Origin: a virus
IMG/VR virus record: IMGVR_UViG_3300010430_000200
Coordinates: 1-39,028 of that record
Strand: one strand, 5' to 3'
DNA: 39,028 nt
Shown here: in pieces, positions 23,565 through 31,229 of the stretch
How positions within the stretch are numbered: the first letter of the stretch is position 1
Layout: every line of letters starts with the position of its first letter
Position numbers and translations under genes: made by a program
Notes under the pieces: generated by a model
What the model was told of the DNA's origin: nothing
The model's database searches: none
Seen by the model: the letters and a program-made list of their open reading frames with translations, nothing else

Positions 23565-23576
23565 GCCCTTCGGGGC
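23565..23576 (+). other. UUCG tetraloop hairpin before the tRNA cluster
   Basis: GCCC-TTCG-GGGC, an extra-stable cUUCGg hairpin, three bases upstream of tRNA-Trp. A similar one precedes the tRNA-like element before terL. Confidence 0.55.
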
Positions 23577-23579
23577 TAT

Positions 23580-23651
23580 GCACCTTTAGTATAATTGGCA
23601 GTACAGCGGTCTCCAAAACCGTTAGTTGAGGTTCAAATCCTTGAGGGTGTG
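23580..23651 (+). tRNA. tRNA-Trp (anticodon CCA)
   Basis: A 72-nt cloverleaf. The acceptor GCACCTT pairs with AGGGTGT (G1-U72), D-arm GTAT/GTAC, anticodon arm GCGGT-CTCCAAA-ACCGT with CCA, T-arm TGAGG-TTCAAAT-CCTTG, discriminator G. No CCA is encoded. Confidence 0.9.
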
Positions 23652-23656
23652 TTTAT

Positions 23657-23730
23657 AGCGGGATGATGCAGTTAGGTAGCAGACAAGTCTCATAAGCTCG
23701 TAGCCGAGGGTTCAAATCCCTCTCCCGCAA
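23657..23730 (+). tRNA. tRNA-Met (CAT), initiator-like
   Basis: A 74-nt cloverleaf with anticodon loop CTCATAA. The T-stem GAGGG/CCCTC sets the acceptor as AGCGGGA against TCCCGCA, leaving an A1-A72 mismatch; an unpaired 1-72 is the hallmark of bacterial initiator tRNA, and the overall sequence resembles GCGGG...CCCGCAA initiators. But the anticodon stem (CAAGT/GCTCG) lacks the three G-C pairs of true initiators and has one mismatch. Confidence 0.85.
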
Positions 23731-23733
23731 TAT

Positions 23734-23807
23734 ACAGGTGTAGTTCAGTTTGGAAGAACGCTAGTTTTGGGAACTAGAGGTCGTAGGTTCGAGCCCTGCC
23801 ACTTGTA
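23734..23807 (+). tRNA. tRNA-Pro (anticodon TGG)
   Basis: A 74-nt cloverleaf. Acceptor ACAGGTG pairs with CACTTGT, D-stem GTTC/GAAC, anticodon arm CTAGT-TTTGGGA-ACTAG with TGG, T-arm GTAGG-TTCGAGC-CCTGC, discriminator A. No CCA is encoded. The terminase small subunit gene starts 26 bases later. Confidence 0.9.
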
Positions 23808-23833
23808 CTAAAAATAAAAGAAAGGATGGTAAT

Positions 23834-24367
23834 ATGAGTATATTAGATAATTTAAAGAATGAAGAAGTAATTGAGAAAGTTGAAGCTGAAATAGTACCAC
23901 AAGAAGAAATCAAATACACACATAAATTGACTAAACATATACTTGATAGTGTTGAAGATTGGACTTCTAACGGTTTACCTAAGAGAAACATAGCTACGGC
24001 TATAGGCGTATTGCCAACAACTCTTAATAAATGGTTAAGACGTGGTCTAGAAAATGTTCAAGATTATGAAGATGGTGAAGTTGCATATATGGATTTATAT
24101 GGTCAGTTTTATATTAACTATCATATGGGTCTAAACAAATTTGAAGAAACTCAATTAGGTATGATTGATGCTAGTAAAGATTATAAAGCTCATATATGGA
24201 GATTACAACAAGCATTTAAAGGCGAAGAACATGACAACTATAAAGAAGAAACTAAGATTGTTGTTGAGAATAAGTATTCAGAATATACGTCAGACCAATT
24301 AAAATCAGAAGTTTTAAAGAAGTTGGGTATCATTACACATCAGGATGAGAACCCATTAAATTTATAG
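23834..24367 (+). CDS. terS: Terminase small subunit
   Basis: A 177-residue protein with a helix-turn-helix (LPKRNIATAIGVLPTTLNKW, about 48-67) followed by helices and a charged C-terminal tail, the layout of small terminase subunits that recognise the packaging site and feed DNA to the large subunit. The gene precedes terL, with a zinc-ribbon gene between. AAAGGATGG precedes the ATG. Circular permutation of the assembly is compatible with headful packaging. Confidence 0.8.
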   Translation: MSILDNLKNEEVIEKVEAEIVPQEEIKYTHKLTKHILDSVEDWTSNGLPKRNIATAIGVLPTTLNKWLRRGLENVQDYEDGEVAYMDLYGQFYINYHMGLNKFEETQLGMIDASKDYKAHIWRLQQAFKGEEHDNYKEETKIVVENKYSEYTSDQLKSEVLKKLGIITHQDENPLNL

Positions 24368-24396
24368 TTGCAATTTTCAGAATATTGTGATATAAT
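24368..24396 (+). promoter_or_regulatory. Rightward promoter with TCAGAATA box
   Basis: TTGCAA (24368-24373), spacer TTTTCAGAATATTGTGA (17), TATAAT (24391-24396), overlapping the terS stop region. It drives the zinc-ribbon gene at 24417. Confidence 0.8.
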
Positions 24397-24416
24397 AAAG
24401 AAAAGGAGGAATTAAC

Positions 24417-24692
24417 ATGAAGGAATTAACAAACGGAAATTACTTTCCATGCCCACACTGTGGAGAAGATGCATTAGAAATATATAATGATATGCTCGTA
24501 GAAATGGGAGATGGAACTTTAATAAAGGTAGAAGAGTTACCAATGCTAATGTGTGAAAGCTGTGGTCAAGTTACAGTTAAAGACGAGAATGGTGACATTA
24601 TAAAAAATACTGTAATGAAGAAAATGGTAGAAATATTAGATAATAGAGATAAGTTAGATTTAGAAGGACTTATGAAATTTAAAGCTGAATAA
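24417..24692 (+). CDS. Zinc-ribbon protein
   Basis: A 91-residue protein with CPHCG and CESCG pairs about 30 residues apart, which should bind one zinc, as in YgiT/MqsA-type zinc fingers. Its own promoter and AAGGAGG site precede it. It lies between the terminase subunits; role unknown (a transcription factor for late genes is one option, since it is the only gene before a terminator on this transcript). Confidence 0.75.
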   Translation: MKELTNGNYFPCPHCGEDALEIYNDMLVEMGDGTLIKVEELPMLMCESCGQVTVKDENGDIIKNTVMKKMVEILDNRDKLDLEGLMKFKAE

Positions 24693-24730
24693 TGAGCGTG
24701 CTCTCTAGATAGGGCACACTATTCATTTTT
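24691..24730 (+). terminator. Terminator-like hairpin after the zinc-ribbon gene
   Basis: GTGCTCT (24698-24704) pairs with AGGGCAC (24711-24717); AATGA/TCATT extends the stem, and TTTTT follows. terL lies beyond it with no evident promoter of its own, so readthrough or antitermination is implied. Confidence 0.6.
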
Positions 24731-24739
24731 ATACTCCGA

Positions 24740-24755
24740 GGGGGCTTCGGCTCCC
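24740..24755 (+). other. UUCG tetraloop hairpin before the tRNA-like element
   Basis: GGGGGC-TTCG-GCTCCC, a stable cUUCGg hairpin between the terminator-like hairpin and the tRNA-like element. Confidence 0.6.
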
Positions 24756-24761
24756 GCATAA

Positions 24762-24807
24762 CGAGAGACTATGGTTAGCTAGACAGGTTCAATCCCTGTA
24801 ATCTCGA
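24762..24807 (+). ncRNA. Reduced tRNA-like element before terL
   Basis: CGAGA (24762-24766) pairs with TCTCG (24802-24806), enclosing a small CTA...TAG arm and a canonical T-arm, ACAGG-TTCAATC-CCTGT (24783-24799). About 46 nt, without normal D or anticodon arms and without CCA. The terL ribosome binding site GTAGGAGGAG follows at once. It shares this layout with the element at 16760-16799. Confidence 0.55.
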
Positions 24808-24824
24808 AAGTAGGAGGAGTTAAA

Positions 24825-26387
24825 ATGTACAAAGAATCTAAAATAACAGGAGAAAATAAAATACGTATCAATTCAATGGATGACATAGCTGAGTTAAACT
24901 CACTATCAGATGAAGAAATTAAAGACCTTCTTGAAATGATTGATGCTGAGTTGGCAAGTGCAATGAATGATAGTTACTTGTCTTTTTTACGTGAGAGCCA
25001 TGACGGTTTTGTAGTAGGAAAACACACTCAGTATTTGACTCACAAATTAGAGGAATTTATGGCTGGAGATAAGAAATTTTTGGTTATATCAATGCCACCA
25101 CAACATGGTAAGTCATTGACAGTAACAGAGAGTTTTCCAGCATGGTATGTAATGAAAAACCCAAAGAAAAGAGTTATTTTGACTGCATATAACAGTGATT
25201 TTGCTACAGACTTTGGTAGAAAAAATAAAGATAAAATAGAAAGATTTGGTCATCACTTTAATGTGAGCCTTAATCCATTAGCTAAAAGAAACGATAAGAT
25301 GTTTATAAATGGTTATGGAGGTTCAATCATGTGTTTTGGTATCATGTCAGGTATTACTGGTAAAGGTGCTGATTTAATAATAATTGATGACCCTATTAAA
25401 AATAGACAGGAAGCAAACTCTAAGACAACTAGAGAGAGTGTATGGGATGAAATACTTGACTCTGTAAATACAAGACTTTCTGCCGATGGGAAGATAATCT
25501 TCATCATGACTAGATGGCATGAAGATGACCCAGTAGGTAGAATAATTGATATAGTTCCAGAGCAATGTGAGATTATTAATATACCTTTAGAGGCTGACGA
25601 AGATGACCCTCTTGGTAGAGAAGTTGGAGAACCACTTTTCCCAGAGATAGGTAAGGATGCTAAATGGCTAGAAGAAACTAAAAGAATGTACACACAAAAG
25701 AAAGGTAAATTGAGTTGGGAGGCTTTATATAATGGGAAACCATCTATAGCAGAAGGTAACTTATTAAAAGCAGAACACTTTAATTATTATAAGAAAGAAG
25801 ACTTACCAGAGAAATTCCCAGTATTGATTTTGTCTGTTGATACAGCATTAAAAGATGGAGAAGATAATGACTGGACTGTAATTCAAGCTTGGGGTAAGAT
25901 AGGACCAGATTTCTATATGTTAGATATAACTAGAGGACACTGGAACTTTACACAGATGGTATCAAATATAAGGATGATGCACAATCACTGGAAGCCACAG
26001 CAGACTCTAATTGAAGCAAAGGCTGCGGGTCAACCAGTAATTGATGTACTTAGAAGAACCATCACAGGAATCATACCAGTAGTACCAAAAGACGGTAAGG
26101 TTTCAAGAACACAAGCTATATTGGGTGCTGTAGAAGGTGGAAATATTTATATACCAGAGGACCACTTATTAACTTATGATTTTGTGGAAGAATGTAAATC
26201 ATTCCCTAATGGTAAAAATGATGATATGGTTGATGCCTTTACACAAGCTGTATACAGACTAATGTATCAAACAGCAGAGTTGGCAAGACCAAAACCAAAA
26301 CCAGACCCATTTGGAAGAATATTACACAAAGAACCTGACCAAAACGTATATGGTATAGGAGACATAGGAGGTTTTATGAAATGGTAG
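24825..26387 (+). CDS. terL: Terminase large subunit
   Basis: A 520-residue packaging motor. The ATPase domain has Walker A MPPQHGKS (90-97), Walker B LIIIDDP (184-190) and a coupling-type segment (IIFIMTRWHEDDPVGR). The C-terminal RNase H-like nuclease begins at LSVDTALKDGEDNDWTV and ends with NGKNDDMVDAF. It pumps DNA into the prohead through the portal and cuts it. GGAGGAG precedes the ATG. It overlaps the next gene by 7 bases. Confidence 0.96.
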   Translation: MYKESKITGENKIRINSMDDIAELNSLSDEEIKDLLEMIDAELASAMNDSYLSFLRESHDGFVVGKHTQYLTHKLEEFMAGDKKFLVISMPPQHGKSLTVTESFPAWYVMKNPKKRVILTAYNSDFATDFGRKNKDKIERFGHHFNVSLNPLAKRNDKMFINGYGGSIMCFGIMSGITGKGADLIIIDDPIKNRQEANSKTTRESVWDEILDSVNTRLSADGKIIFIMTRWHEDDPVGRIIDIVPEQCEIINIPLEADEDDPLGREVGEPLFPEIGKDAKWLEETKRMYTQKKGKLSWEALYNGKPSIAEGNLLKAEHFNYYKKEDLPEKFPVLILSVDTALKDGEDNDWTVIQAWGKIGPDFYMLDITRGHWNFTQMVSNIRMMHNHWKPQQTLIEAKAAGQPVIDVLRRTITGIIPVVPKDGKVSRTQAILGAVEGGNIYIPEDHLLTYDFVEECKSFPNGKNDDMVDAFTQAVYRLMYQTAELARPKPKPDPFGRILHKEPDQNVYGIGDIGGFMKW

Positions 26388-26674
26388 AATTTTTATTAGG
26401 AGTAGGTTTTGTATCTATATTATATGTTGGATATGTCGTATTTAATAATTATAATGATTTAAAAATGACAATATCAGATAAAAATAATAAGATTTCAGAA
26501 TTATTAGAATATTCAGAAAATTTAGAAAAACAATTAGAAGGTTACAGAGAAATGGATTTATTAAGTAAAGAAGATTACAAATCAAGAATAGATGGACAGA
26601 AAAAATTTAATGATGGATTGACTAGCATTTTAAATTTCGACGGTGAAGTTTTTAATGTTGTTAGTAAAAAATAA
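26381..26674 (+). CDS. Membrane-anchored coiled-coil protein
   Basis: 97 residues: a transmembrane helix (FLLGVGFVSILYVGYVVF), then a coiled coil (KNNKISELLEYSENLEKQLE). It is translationally coupled to terL and followed by the portal gene, an unusual place for a membrane protein. Function unknown. Confidence 0.65.
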   Translation: MVEFLLGVGFVSILYVGYVVFNNYNDLKMTISDKNNKISELLEYSENLEKQLEGYREMDLLSKEDYKSRIDGQKKFNDGLTSILNFDGEVFNVVSKK

Positions 26675-26688
26675 AAAGGAGGAAAGTT

Positions 26689-28416
26689 ATGGCTAATAAG
26701 AACAAAAATGGTTACACGGATATATGGAATGAATATAGACAAGGTATCGAATATAATCAAAATATATCATATTATAGAAATTCAAAGATTAATGAGAGAT
26801 TCCTTAGTGGAGACCAATGGTATGGTGTAGATTCAAAAGGTTTACCGACACCACAATTTAATATTTTTAAAAGAGTATTTGCTTTTATAAGAGCTTATCT
26901 TAAAACATCTGCTATAGCAGTTAAATTTACAGCAGAAGGTGTTGATTTAAGTAAATCAAAAGAAGACATGAGCAATGAAGAGCAATTAATAGCAAAAACA
27001 CTAGAAGTTCTTCATAAGAAAATTAACCAACATATGGAAGATTGTAAGATGGACCAAATTATTTCAGAAGTATTAAATGACGCTGTTATAACTGGAGATT
27101 TTGCTTCATTCACTATGTGGGACCCAAATATTAAAAATGGTAAAGTTAAAGGAGACTTTGTTACAAAGAGAATTTATGGAGCTAAAGTATTATTTGGTAA
27201 TCCTAATACTAGAGAGGTAAATGGTAGAGGTATTCCAACTCAACCTTACATACTATTAGAAGGAAGAGATACAGTTAGAAATTTAAGAATGGAATTAGAA
27301 CAAGATTGGAAAGAAAATAAAAGAGGTCCTAAAGAAGATTTAGAATTAAAGAAAAAAAGAATCCAACCAGATTCTGTACCTGCTGAAACTCAATCGAGTG
27401 ACAGAGCATTAGTTGAATTAAAAACAACAAGTGATAATGCTAAAGCTACATATATTATAAAATTAGAGTATGACTTAGAGACTAAAACTATTAAACAAAG
27501 TAAGTCTACAAGAGACTGTGATATTTATAAAGATAAAGATACGGGATTAACTCAATATCCTGTAGCTTGGGAAAACTGGGAAACAAGAAATGACAGTTAT
27601 CATGGTCAATCACCAATGACTGGTTATATTCCAAATCAAGTTTTCATTAACAAAGCATTAGCAATAGTTATGATTGGTATGATGAATAATGCATCACCAA
27701 AAGTAGCATATGACAACACTAGAATTAATGGTATAGCTAATACTGTTTCAGGTTCTATATCAGTATCAGGACCAGTAAATGATGCTATTAAAGTTATTAA
27801 TTCAGGGCAATTACCTAATAGTATTGTTGACTTAATACAAATGGTAGCTAAGATTACTATTGAGGCTCTAGGAGGAAATGAAGTTGTTTTAGGTAACGTT
27901 GCTCCAGAAAATAAATCTGCGATTGTACAAGTTACACAACAAGCATCAATTCCTTATGAAAATCAAAAAGGTGCACTATATAACTTTATGGAACAAAATG
28001 CATATATTTGGATTGACTTCTTAAAGAATAAATATGGTAAGATACCTGTGGAATTAACATTAACAGATGATGATGGTAACCAATATACAGAAACTCTTGA
28101 TTTAAAACCTATCTTAGATAAGGAAATTAAAGTTAAAGTAGATATTGGACCAAGTTCATATTTCTCAGAGCTTGATGATAAAGCTATCTTAGATAACTTA
28201 TTAACAGCTGGATTAATTGATGTTATTGATTACTTAGAAAGATTACCAGAAGGTAAAATACCTAAGAAGAGAGAGTTAATAAACTCACTTAAATCTAAAA
28301 TAACTGGAGAAGGCGATGCTGAGAGAGATGCTGAATTTGAAAAAGTAGCATTATTCATAGAGCAACTGCCAGTAGAGTTCCAAGAAGAATTTGAAAGAAT
28401 AATGGTAATGGAATAA
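26689..28416 (+). CDS. Portal protein (P22-type)
   Basis: A 575-residue protein forming the dodecameric portal vertex through which DNA is packaged and leaves. The N-terminal part (ERFLSGDQWYGVD, PQFNIFKRVFAFIRAYLKTS) and the middle part (NDAVITGDFASFTMWDPN, MTGYIPNQVFINKALA) fit podovirus P22-like portals. The order terL - portal - scaffold - capsid supports it. AAAAGGAGG precedes the start. Confidence 0.88.
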   Translation: MANKNKNGYTDIWNEYRQGIEYNQNISYYRNSKINERFLSGDQWYGVDSKGLPTPQFNIFKRVFAFIRAYLKTSAIAVKFTAEGVDLSKSKEDMSNEEQLIAKTLEVLHKKINQHMEDCKMDQIISEVLNDAVITGDFASFTMWDPNIKNGKVKGDFVTKRIYGAKVLFGNPNTREVNGRGIPTQPYILLEGRDTVRNLRMELEQDWKENKRGPKEDLELKKKRIQPDSVPAETQSSDRALVELKTTSDNAKATYIIKLEYDLETKTIKQSKSTRDCDIYKDKDTGLTQYPVAWENWETRNDSYHGQSPMTGYIPNQVFINKALAIVMIGMMNNASPKVAYDNTRINGIANTVSGSISVSGPVNDAIKVINSGQLPNSIVDLIQMVAKITIEALGGNEVVLGNVAPENKSAIVQVTQQASIPYENQKGALYNFMEQNAYIWIDFLKNKYGKIPVELTLTDDDGNQYTETLDLKPILDKEIKVKVDIGPSSYFSELDDKAILDNLLTAGLIDVIDYLERLPEGKIPKKRELINSLKSKITGEGDAERDAEFEKVALFIEQLPVEFQEEFERIMVME

Positions 28417-28441
28417 TTATCTGAATATTCTGGAGAAAGAG

Positions 28442-28470
28442 TTGACAATATTCAGAATATTTGGTATAAT
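28442..28470 (+). promoter_or_regulatory. Late promoter with palindromic TATTCAGAATA box
   Basis: TTGACA (28442-28447), spacer ATATTCAGAATATTTGG (17), TATAAT (28465-28470). The box is the perfect 13-base palindrome ATATTC-A-GAATAT; a second half-site-like CTGAATATTCTGG lies upstream (about 28421-28433). It drives scaffold and capsid genes. Confidence 0.85.
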
Positions 28471-28493
28471 ATAACTATAATAAAAATAAAATA

Positions 28494-28530
28494 AGCATAG
28501 ACCAATGCTACATACGTAGACCAATGTATG
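28494..28530 (+). promoter_or_regulatory. Twin AGACCA-loop hairpins in the scaffold leader
   Basis: Hairpin 1: AGCAT-AGACCA-ATGCT (28494-28509). Hairpin 2: CATACGT-AGACCA-ATGTATG (28511-28530). Both show the same six-base loop on different stems, so the loop is what is kept. They lie between the late promoter and the AAAGGAA site of the scaffold gene. They could bind a protein, stabilise the 5' end or control translation. Confidence 0.65.
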
Positions 28531-28545
28531 GGAAAGGAATTTATT

Positions 28546-29334
28546 ATGGAAAATTTACAAAACGTACAAGAGCCTGTGGAAAACACAGCACCAGTTACTG
28601 AGGAAGTAGTGATAGACCAACCTACAGAAACAGATAACACACCTACATTTGATACTTATACAATTAAGCATATGGATGAGGAGATAGTTGTTGATTCATT
28701 AGAAAAGCAACAATCACTTTTAAACAAGGGTGCTGATTACGACAGAATTAAAGCTAAGTACGATGAGGCTTCAAATGACCCATCTAAAAATGTTATCAAA
28801 GCATTTGCTGACAGATATGGATTAAGTCAAGAAGAAGCTGTAGCAGAATTGAAAGGTCAACTTTATCAAGATGAACTATCTCAATATGCTAAAGACAATG
28901 GTTTTGGGGAAGACCTAGAGAGAGCTAAAAAGTTTTATGAACTTGAAAAAAGAGATAATACTTATACTCAAAAGGACAAAGACGAACAAGCCAAATTAAA
29001 AAGAGAGCAGGATTTAATGGACTTTATTGATTTCCAAAAGGAATTTTATGACAAAGACATTACTGCCGAAGACATTCCTAACGAAGTTTGGGAACAATAT
29101 GAAAACGGTAAGAGCATGACCGAAGCGTTCTTAAAACATGAATTAAAAATGAAAAAAGAACAAGCCGAAATAGACGCTCAAAATAAAAAGAATGACGATA
29201 CTGTTATTCCAGATGTAACTCAACACTCAGCTAAAGACGAAAACGTTATTAGTGCTGAATGGTTAGCTAATGCTACACCAAAAGAAGTTGCGGCGAGATG
29301 GGATGAAGTAATGGCTTTCAAAAACAAAAAATAG
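28546..29334 (+). CDS. Scaffolding protein
   Basis: A 262-residue, strongly acidic and helical protein: a disordered N-terminus (VQEPVENTAPVTEEVV), long charged helices (KRDNTYTQKDKDEQAKLKRE) and a small C-terminal helical domain likely to bind the capsid protein (EWLANATPKEVAARWDEVM). Position just before the capsid gene is typical. The ATG at 28546 follows AAAGGAATTTATT; an ATG six codons upstream lies within hairpin 2 and has no site. Confidence 0.85.
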   Translation: MENLQNVQEPVENTAPVTEEVVIDQPTETDNTPTFDTYTIKHMDEEIVVDSLEKQQSLLNKGADYDRIKAKYDEASNDPSKNVIKAFADRYGLSQEEAVAELKGQLYQDELSQYAKDNGFGEDLERAKKFYELEKRDNTYTQKDKDEQAKLKREQDLMDFIDFQKEFYDKDITAEDIPNEVWEQYENGKSMTEAFLKHELKMKKEQAEIDAQNKKNDDTVIPDVTQHSAKDENVISAEWLANATPKEVAARWDEVMAFKNKK

Positions 29335-29348
29335 GAGAGTGAAAAATT

Positions 29349-30206
29349 ATGGCAATATTAGATAACCTAACAAACACGACAGAAACTCTTTTATCAGCTA
29401 AACTTATCAAAGTATTACAAACTAGACTAGTTGCTAAAAGAATCTGTACTTTAGAAACAAACACTGAAATAAAAAGAAAAGGTGAGGCTGTAGACTTCCC
29501 AAGTTTAGCATCACCAACTGTAAAAACTTATGACGGAACTGTAGTATTTGAAACACTTTCAGATGCTGTTATCACATTAACTGTGGACCAAGCTGAATAT
29601 GTAGCTGTGAAGTTCGGGGATATTGAATTATTCCAAAGTTCAATAGATGCAAAGGGAGCAACTGCTGAGCAAGCTGGTTACAAATTAGCTGACTCAATGG
29701 ATAAGTATATCTTAGGATTATACACAGAAGCTGGAATAAGCTACAAAGCTGGAGCAAACGTTACAGTTAACTCAAGCAACGTATTAGAAGTAATTTCTGA
29801 TATAGCAATAGAGTTAGAAGAAAACAACGTTCCAAACGGACAATCATGGATAGTACTTGCACCATGGTTAAAGCAAAAACTTTTACTTGCTGGTGTTAAA
29901 TTCGGAATCAACGAAGGTATGGCAGGAGAAAAAGGTGGACTTGCATGGGTTAAATATAATGACTTAGACATTTATATTTCAAACAACGTACCAACTACTG
30001 AGACTTTAGGACTTAAAACTTCTCAAATCATGTCTGGTATGTACAACTCAATTGCTTTCGTAGAGCAAATAACTGAAACTAAGATTGATGACAATCCACA
30101 AGATTACTTTGGATATGAAATGAAATCATTAGCAGTTTACGGTGGTAAAGTAATCAGACCTGATGCTTTATTACACGCAGTACTTGAAGAAATCGCTGAG
30201 GCGTAA
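29349..30206 (+). CDS. Major capsid protein
   Basis: A 285-residue protein with HK97/P22-coat-like features: an N-terminal helix (LLSAKLIKVLQTRLVAKRIC), strands of an E-loop-like region (KGEAVDFPSLASPTVKTYDG), the long helix with YKLADSMDKYILGLYTEAG, and a C-terminal GKVIRPDALLHAVLEE. It follows the scaffold gene and is followed by a strong terminator, fitting a highly expressed shell protein. The codon choice is regular. Confidence 0.9.
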   Translation: MAILDNLTNTTETLLSAKLIKVLQTRLVAKRICTLETNTEIKRKGEAVDFPSLASPTVKTYDGTVVFETLSDAVITLTVDQAEYVAVKFGDIELFQSSIDAKGATAEQAGYKLADSMDKYILGLYTEAGISYKAGANVTVNSSNVLEVISDIAIELEENNVPNGQSWIVLAPWLKQKLLLAGVKFGINEGMAGEKGGLAWVKYNDLDIYISNNVPTTETLGLKTSQIMSGMYNSIAFVEQITETKIDDNPQDYFGYEMKSLAVYGGKVIRPDALLHAVLEEIAEA

Positions 30207-30212
30207 TAATAT

Positions 30213-30247
30213 AAAAGAGGGTAGGGGTTTAGCCCTTACTCTTTTTT
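30213..30247 (+). terminator. Terminator after the capsid gene
   Basis: AAAAGAG and GTAGGGG pair with CCCTTAC and CTCTTTTTT around a short loop. It probably lowers expression of downstream tail genes relative to the capsid gene. Confidence 0.8.
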
Positions 30248-30270
30248 AATATAGAATAGGAGGAATGGAT

Positions 30271-30492
30271 ATGAAATTAGGAAAAAAAGTTAGATTCATT
30301 GGAGCACCAAATATGGCATATATGACAGGTAAAATAGGTGCTAAAAGACTTATAGCTAAGTTCGATGATAAGGGATTCTTTGAAACAGACGATACTAAAA
30401 TAGCGTATCTATTAGAAGAAAAAGGACTACCTTATAATGAAGTTAATCCTGATAAAGAACAGCTAGAAGCTACCAAAGAATTATTTGATTAA
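30271..30492 (+). CDS. Small virion-associated protein candidate
   Basis: A 73-residue protein (MKLGKKVRFIGAPNMAYMTG...) with FDDKGFFETDDTKIAYLLEEKG. Short proteins of this type, in which a strand pair is followed by 'ETDD.K.AYLL..KG', are common just behind capsid genes. The ATG at 30271 is set by AGGAGG with 7 bases spacing; an ATG six bases upstream is too close to it. Confidence 0.7.
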   Translation: MKLGKKVRFIGAPNMAYMTGKIGAKRLIAKFDDKGFFETDDTKIAYLLEEKGLPYNEVNPDKEQLEATKELFD

Positions 30493-30506
30493 TAGGAGGT
30501 TATATT

Positions 30507-30632
30507 ATGGAAGATATGAGAAGCAAGAAATTAAATAGAGCTGAAATGGGTTCTAAAAAAATAGAAAAAATAGAAAAAATAGAAAAGAAAGTTAAGAGAT
30601 ACAAAAATTATAATAAAAACGAAGACAAATAA
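30507..30632 (+). CDS. Very small basic protein
   Basis: A 41-residue Lys-rich protein with three KIE repeats (GSKKIEKIEKIEKKVKRYKN). Strong AGGAGG upstream. It lies between two structural genes; function unknown. Confidence 0.55.
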   Translation: MEDMRSKKLNRAEMGSKKIEKIEKIEKKVKRYKNYNKNEDK

Positions 30633-30647
30633 TCGGGAGGTGATTAT

Positions 30648-31211
30648 ATGTTACAAAATTATACTAAGAATAAATTAGAGGAGTTTTTAGAAAATGTTTC
30701 ATTTGATACTTCGGTTACTGTGAATACTCATGTTCATAGATTAATACATGAGGGTAAAATGTTTATGGTGCCACACATATTTTTAGCAGTTGCACCGGGA
30801 GCGACAATATATTTAAGACATTACGGAGCAACAACTAAATATCTTAACAGTATACTTGATATAAATACTGTTGGTGAGTGGACTTTTACATCATATTCAG
30901 GAACTACATACACTGCTGATGGTACTGAAATAACACCAGTAAATAGAAAGAGTGATTCCACTGAGGTTCTAGAAAGTACATTTGAATATAATCCAGTAAT
31001 AGATGTTCTAGGTACACCTAGATTACCAATAAGATTTGGTTATGCTGATATTCCTGCTAAAGCAAGCACTAGTGAGTTTAATGAAGCACTTGAATCAGTA
31101 TTTGCACCGGGAACAGATGTATTAATAGGATTAAAGAATGAAAGTGTGAGTAAAACTTATTATTTATCAATTTTATTTAATGTATACGAAGACGAAAATG
31201 GAAATGAATAA
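30648..31211 (+). CDS. Virion protein, possibly head decoration
   Basis: A 187-residue beta-rich protein (VTVNTHVHRLIHEGKMFMVP, GATIYLRHYGATTKY, GTDVLIGLKNESVSKTYYLS). The alternating strands suggest a sandwich fold. Placement between capsid and connector genes suggests a head-associated protein; no family was recognised. GGGAGGTG precedes the start. Confidence 0.6.
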   Translation: MLQNYTKNKLEEFLENVSFDTSVTVNTHVHRLIHEGKMFMVPHIFLAVAPGATIYLRHYGATTKYLNSILDINTVGEWTFTSYSGTTYTADGTEITPVNRKSDSTEVLESTFEYNPVIDVLGTPRLPIRFGYADIPAKASTSEFNEALESVFAPGTDVLIGLKNESVSKTYYLSILFNVYEDENGNE

Positions 31212-31229
31212 TTAAAGAGAGGTGATTAT

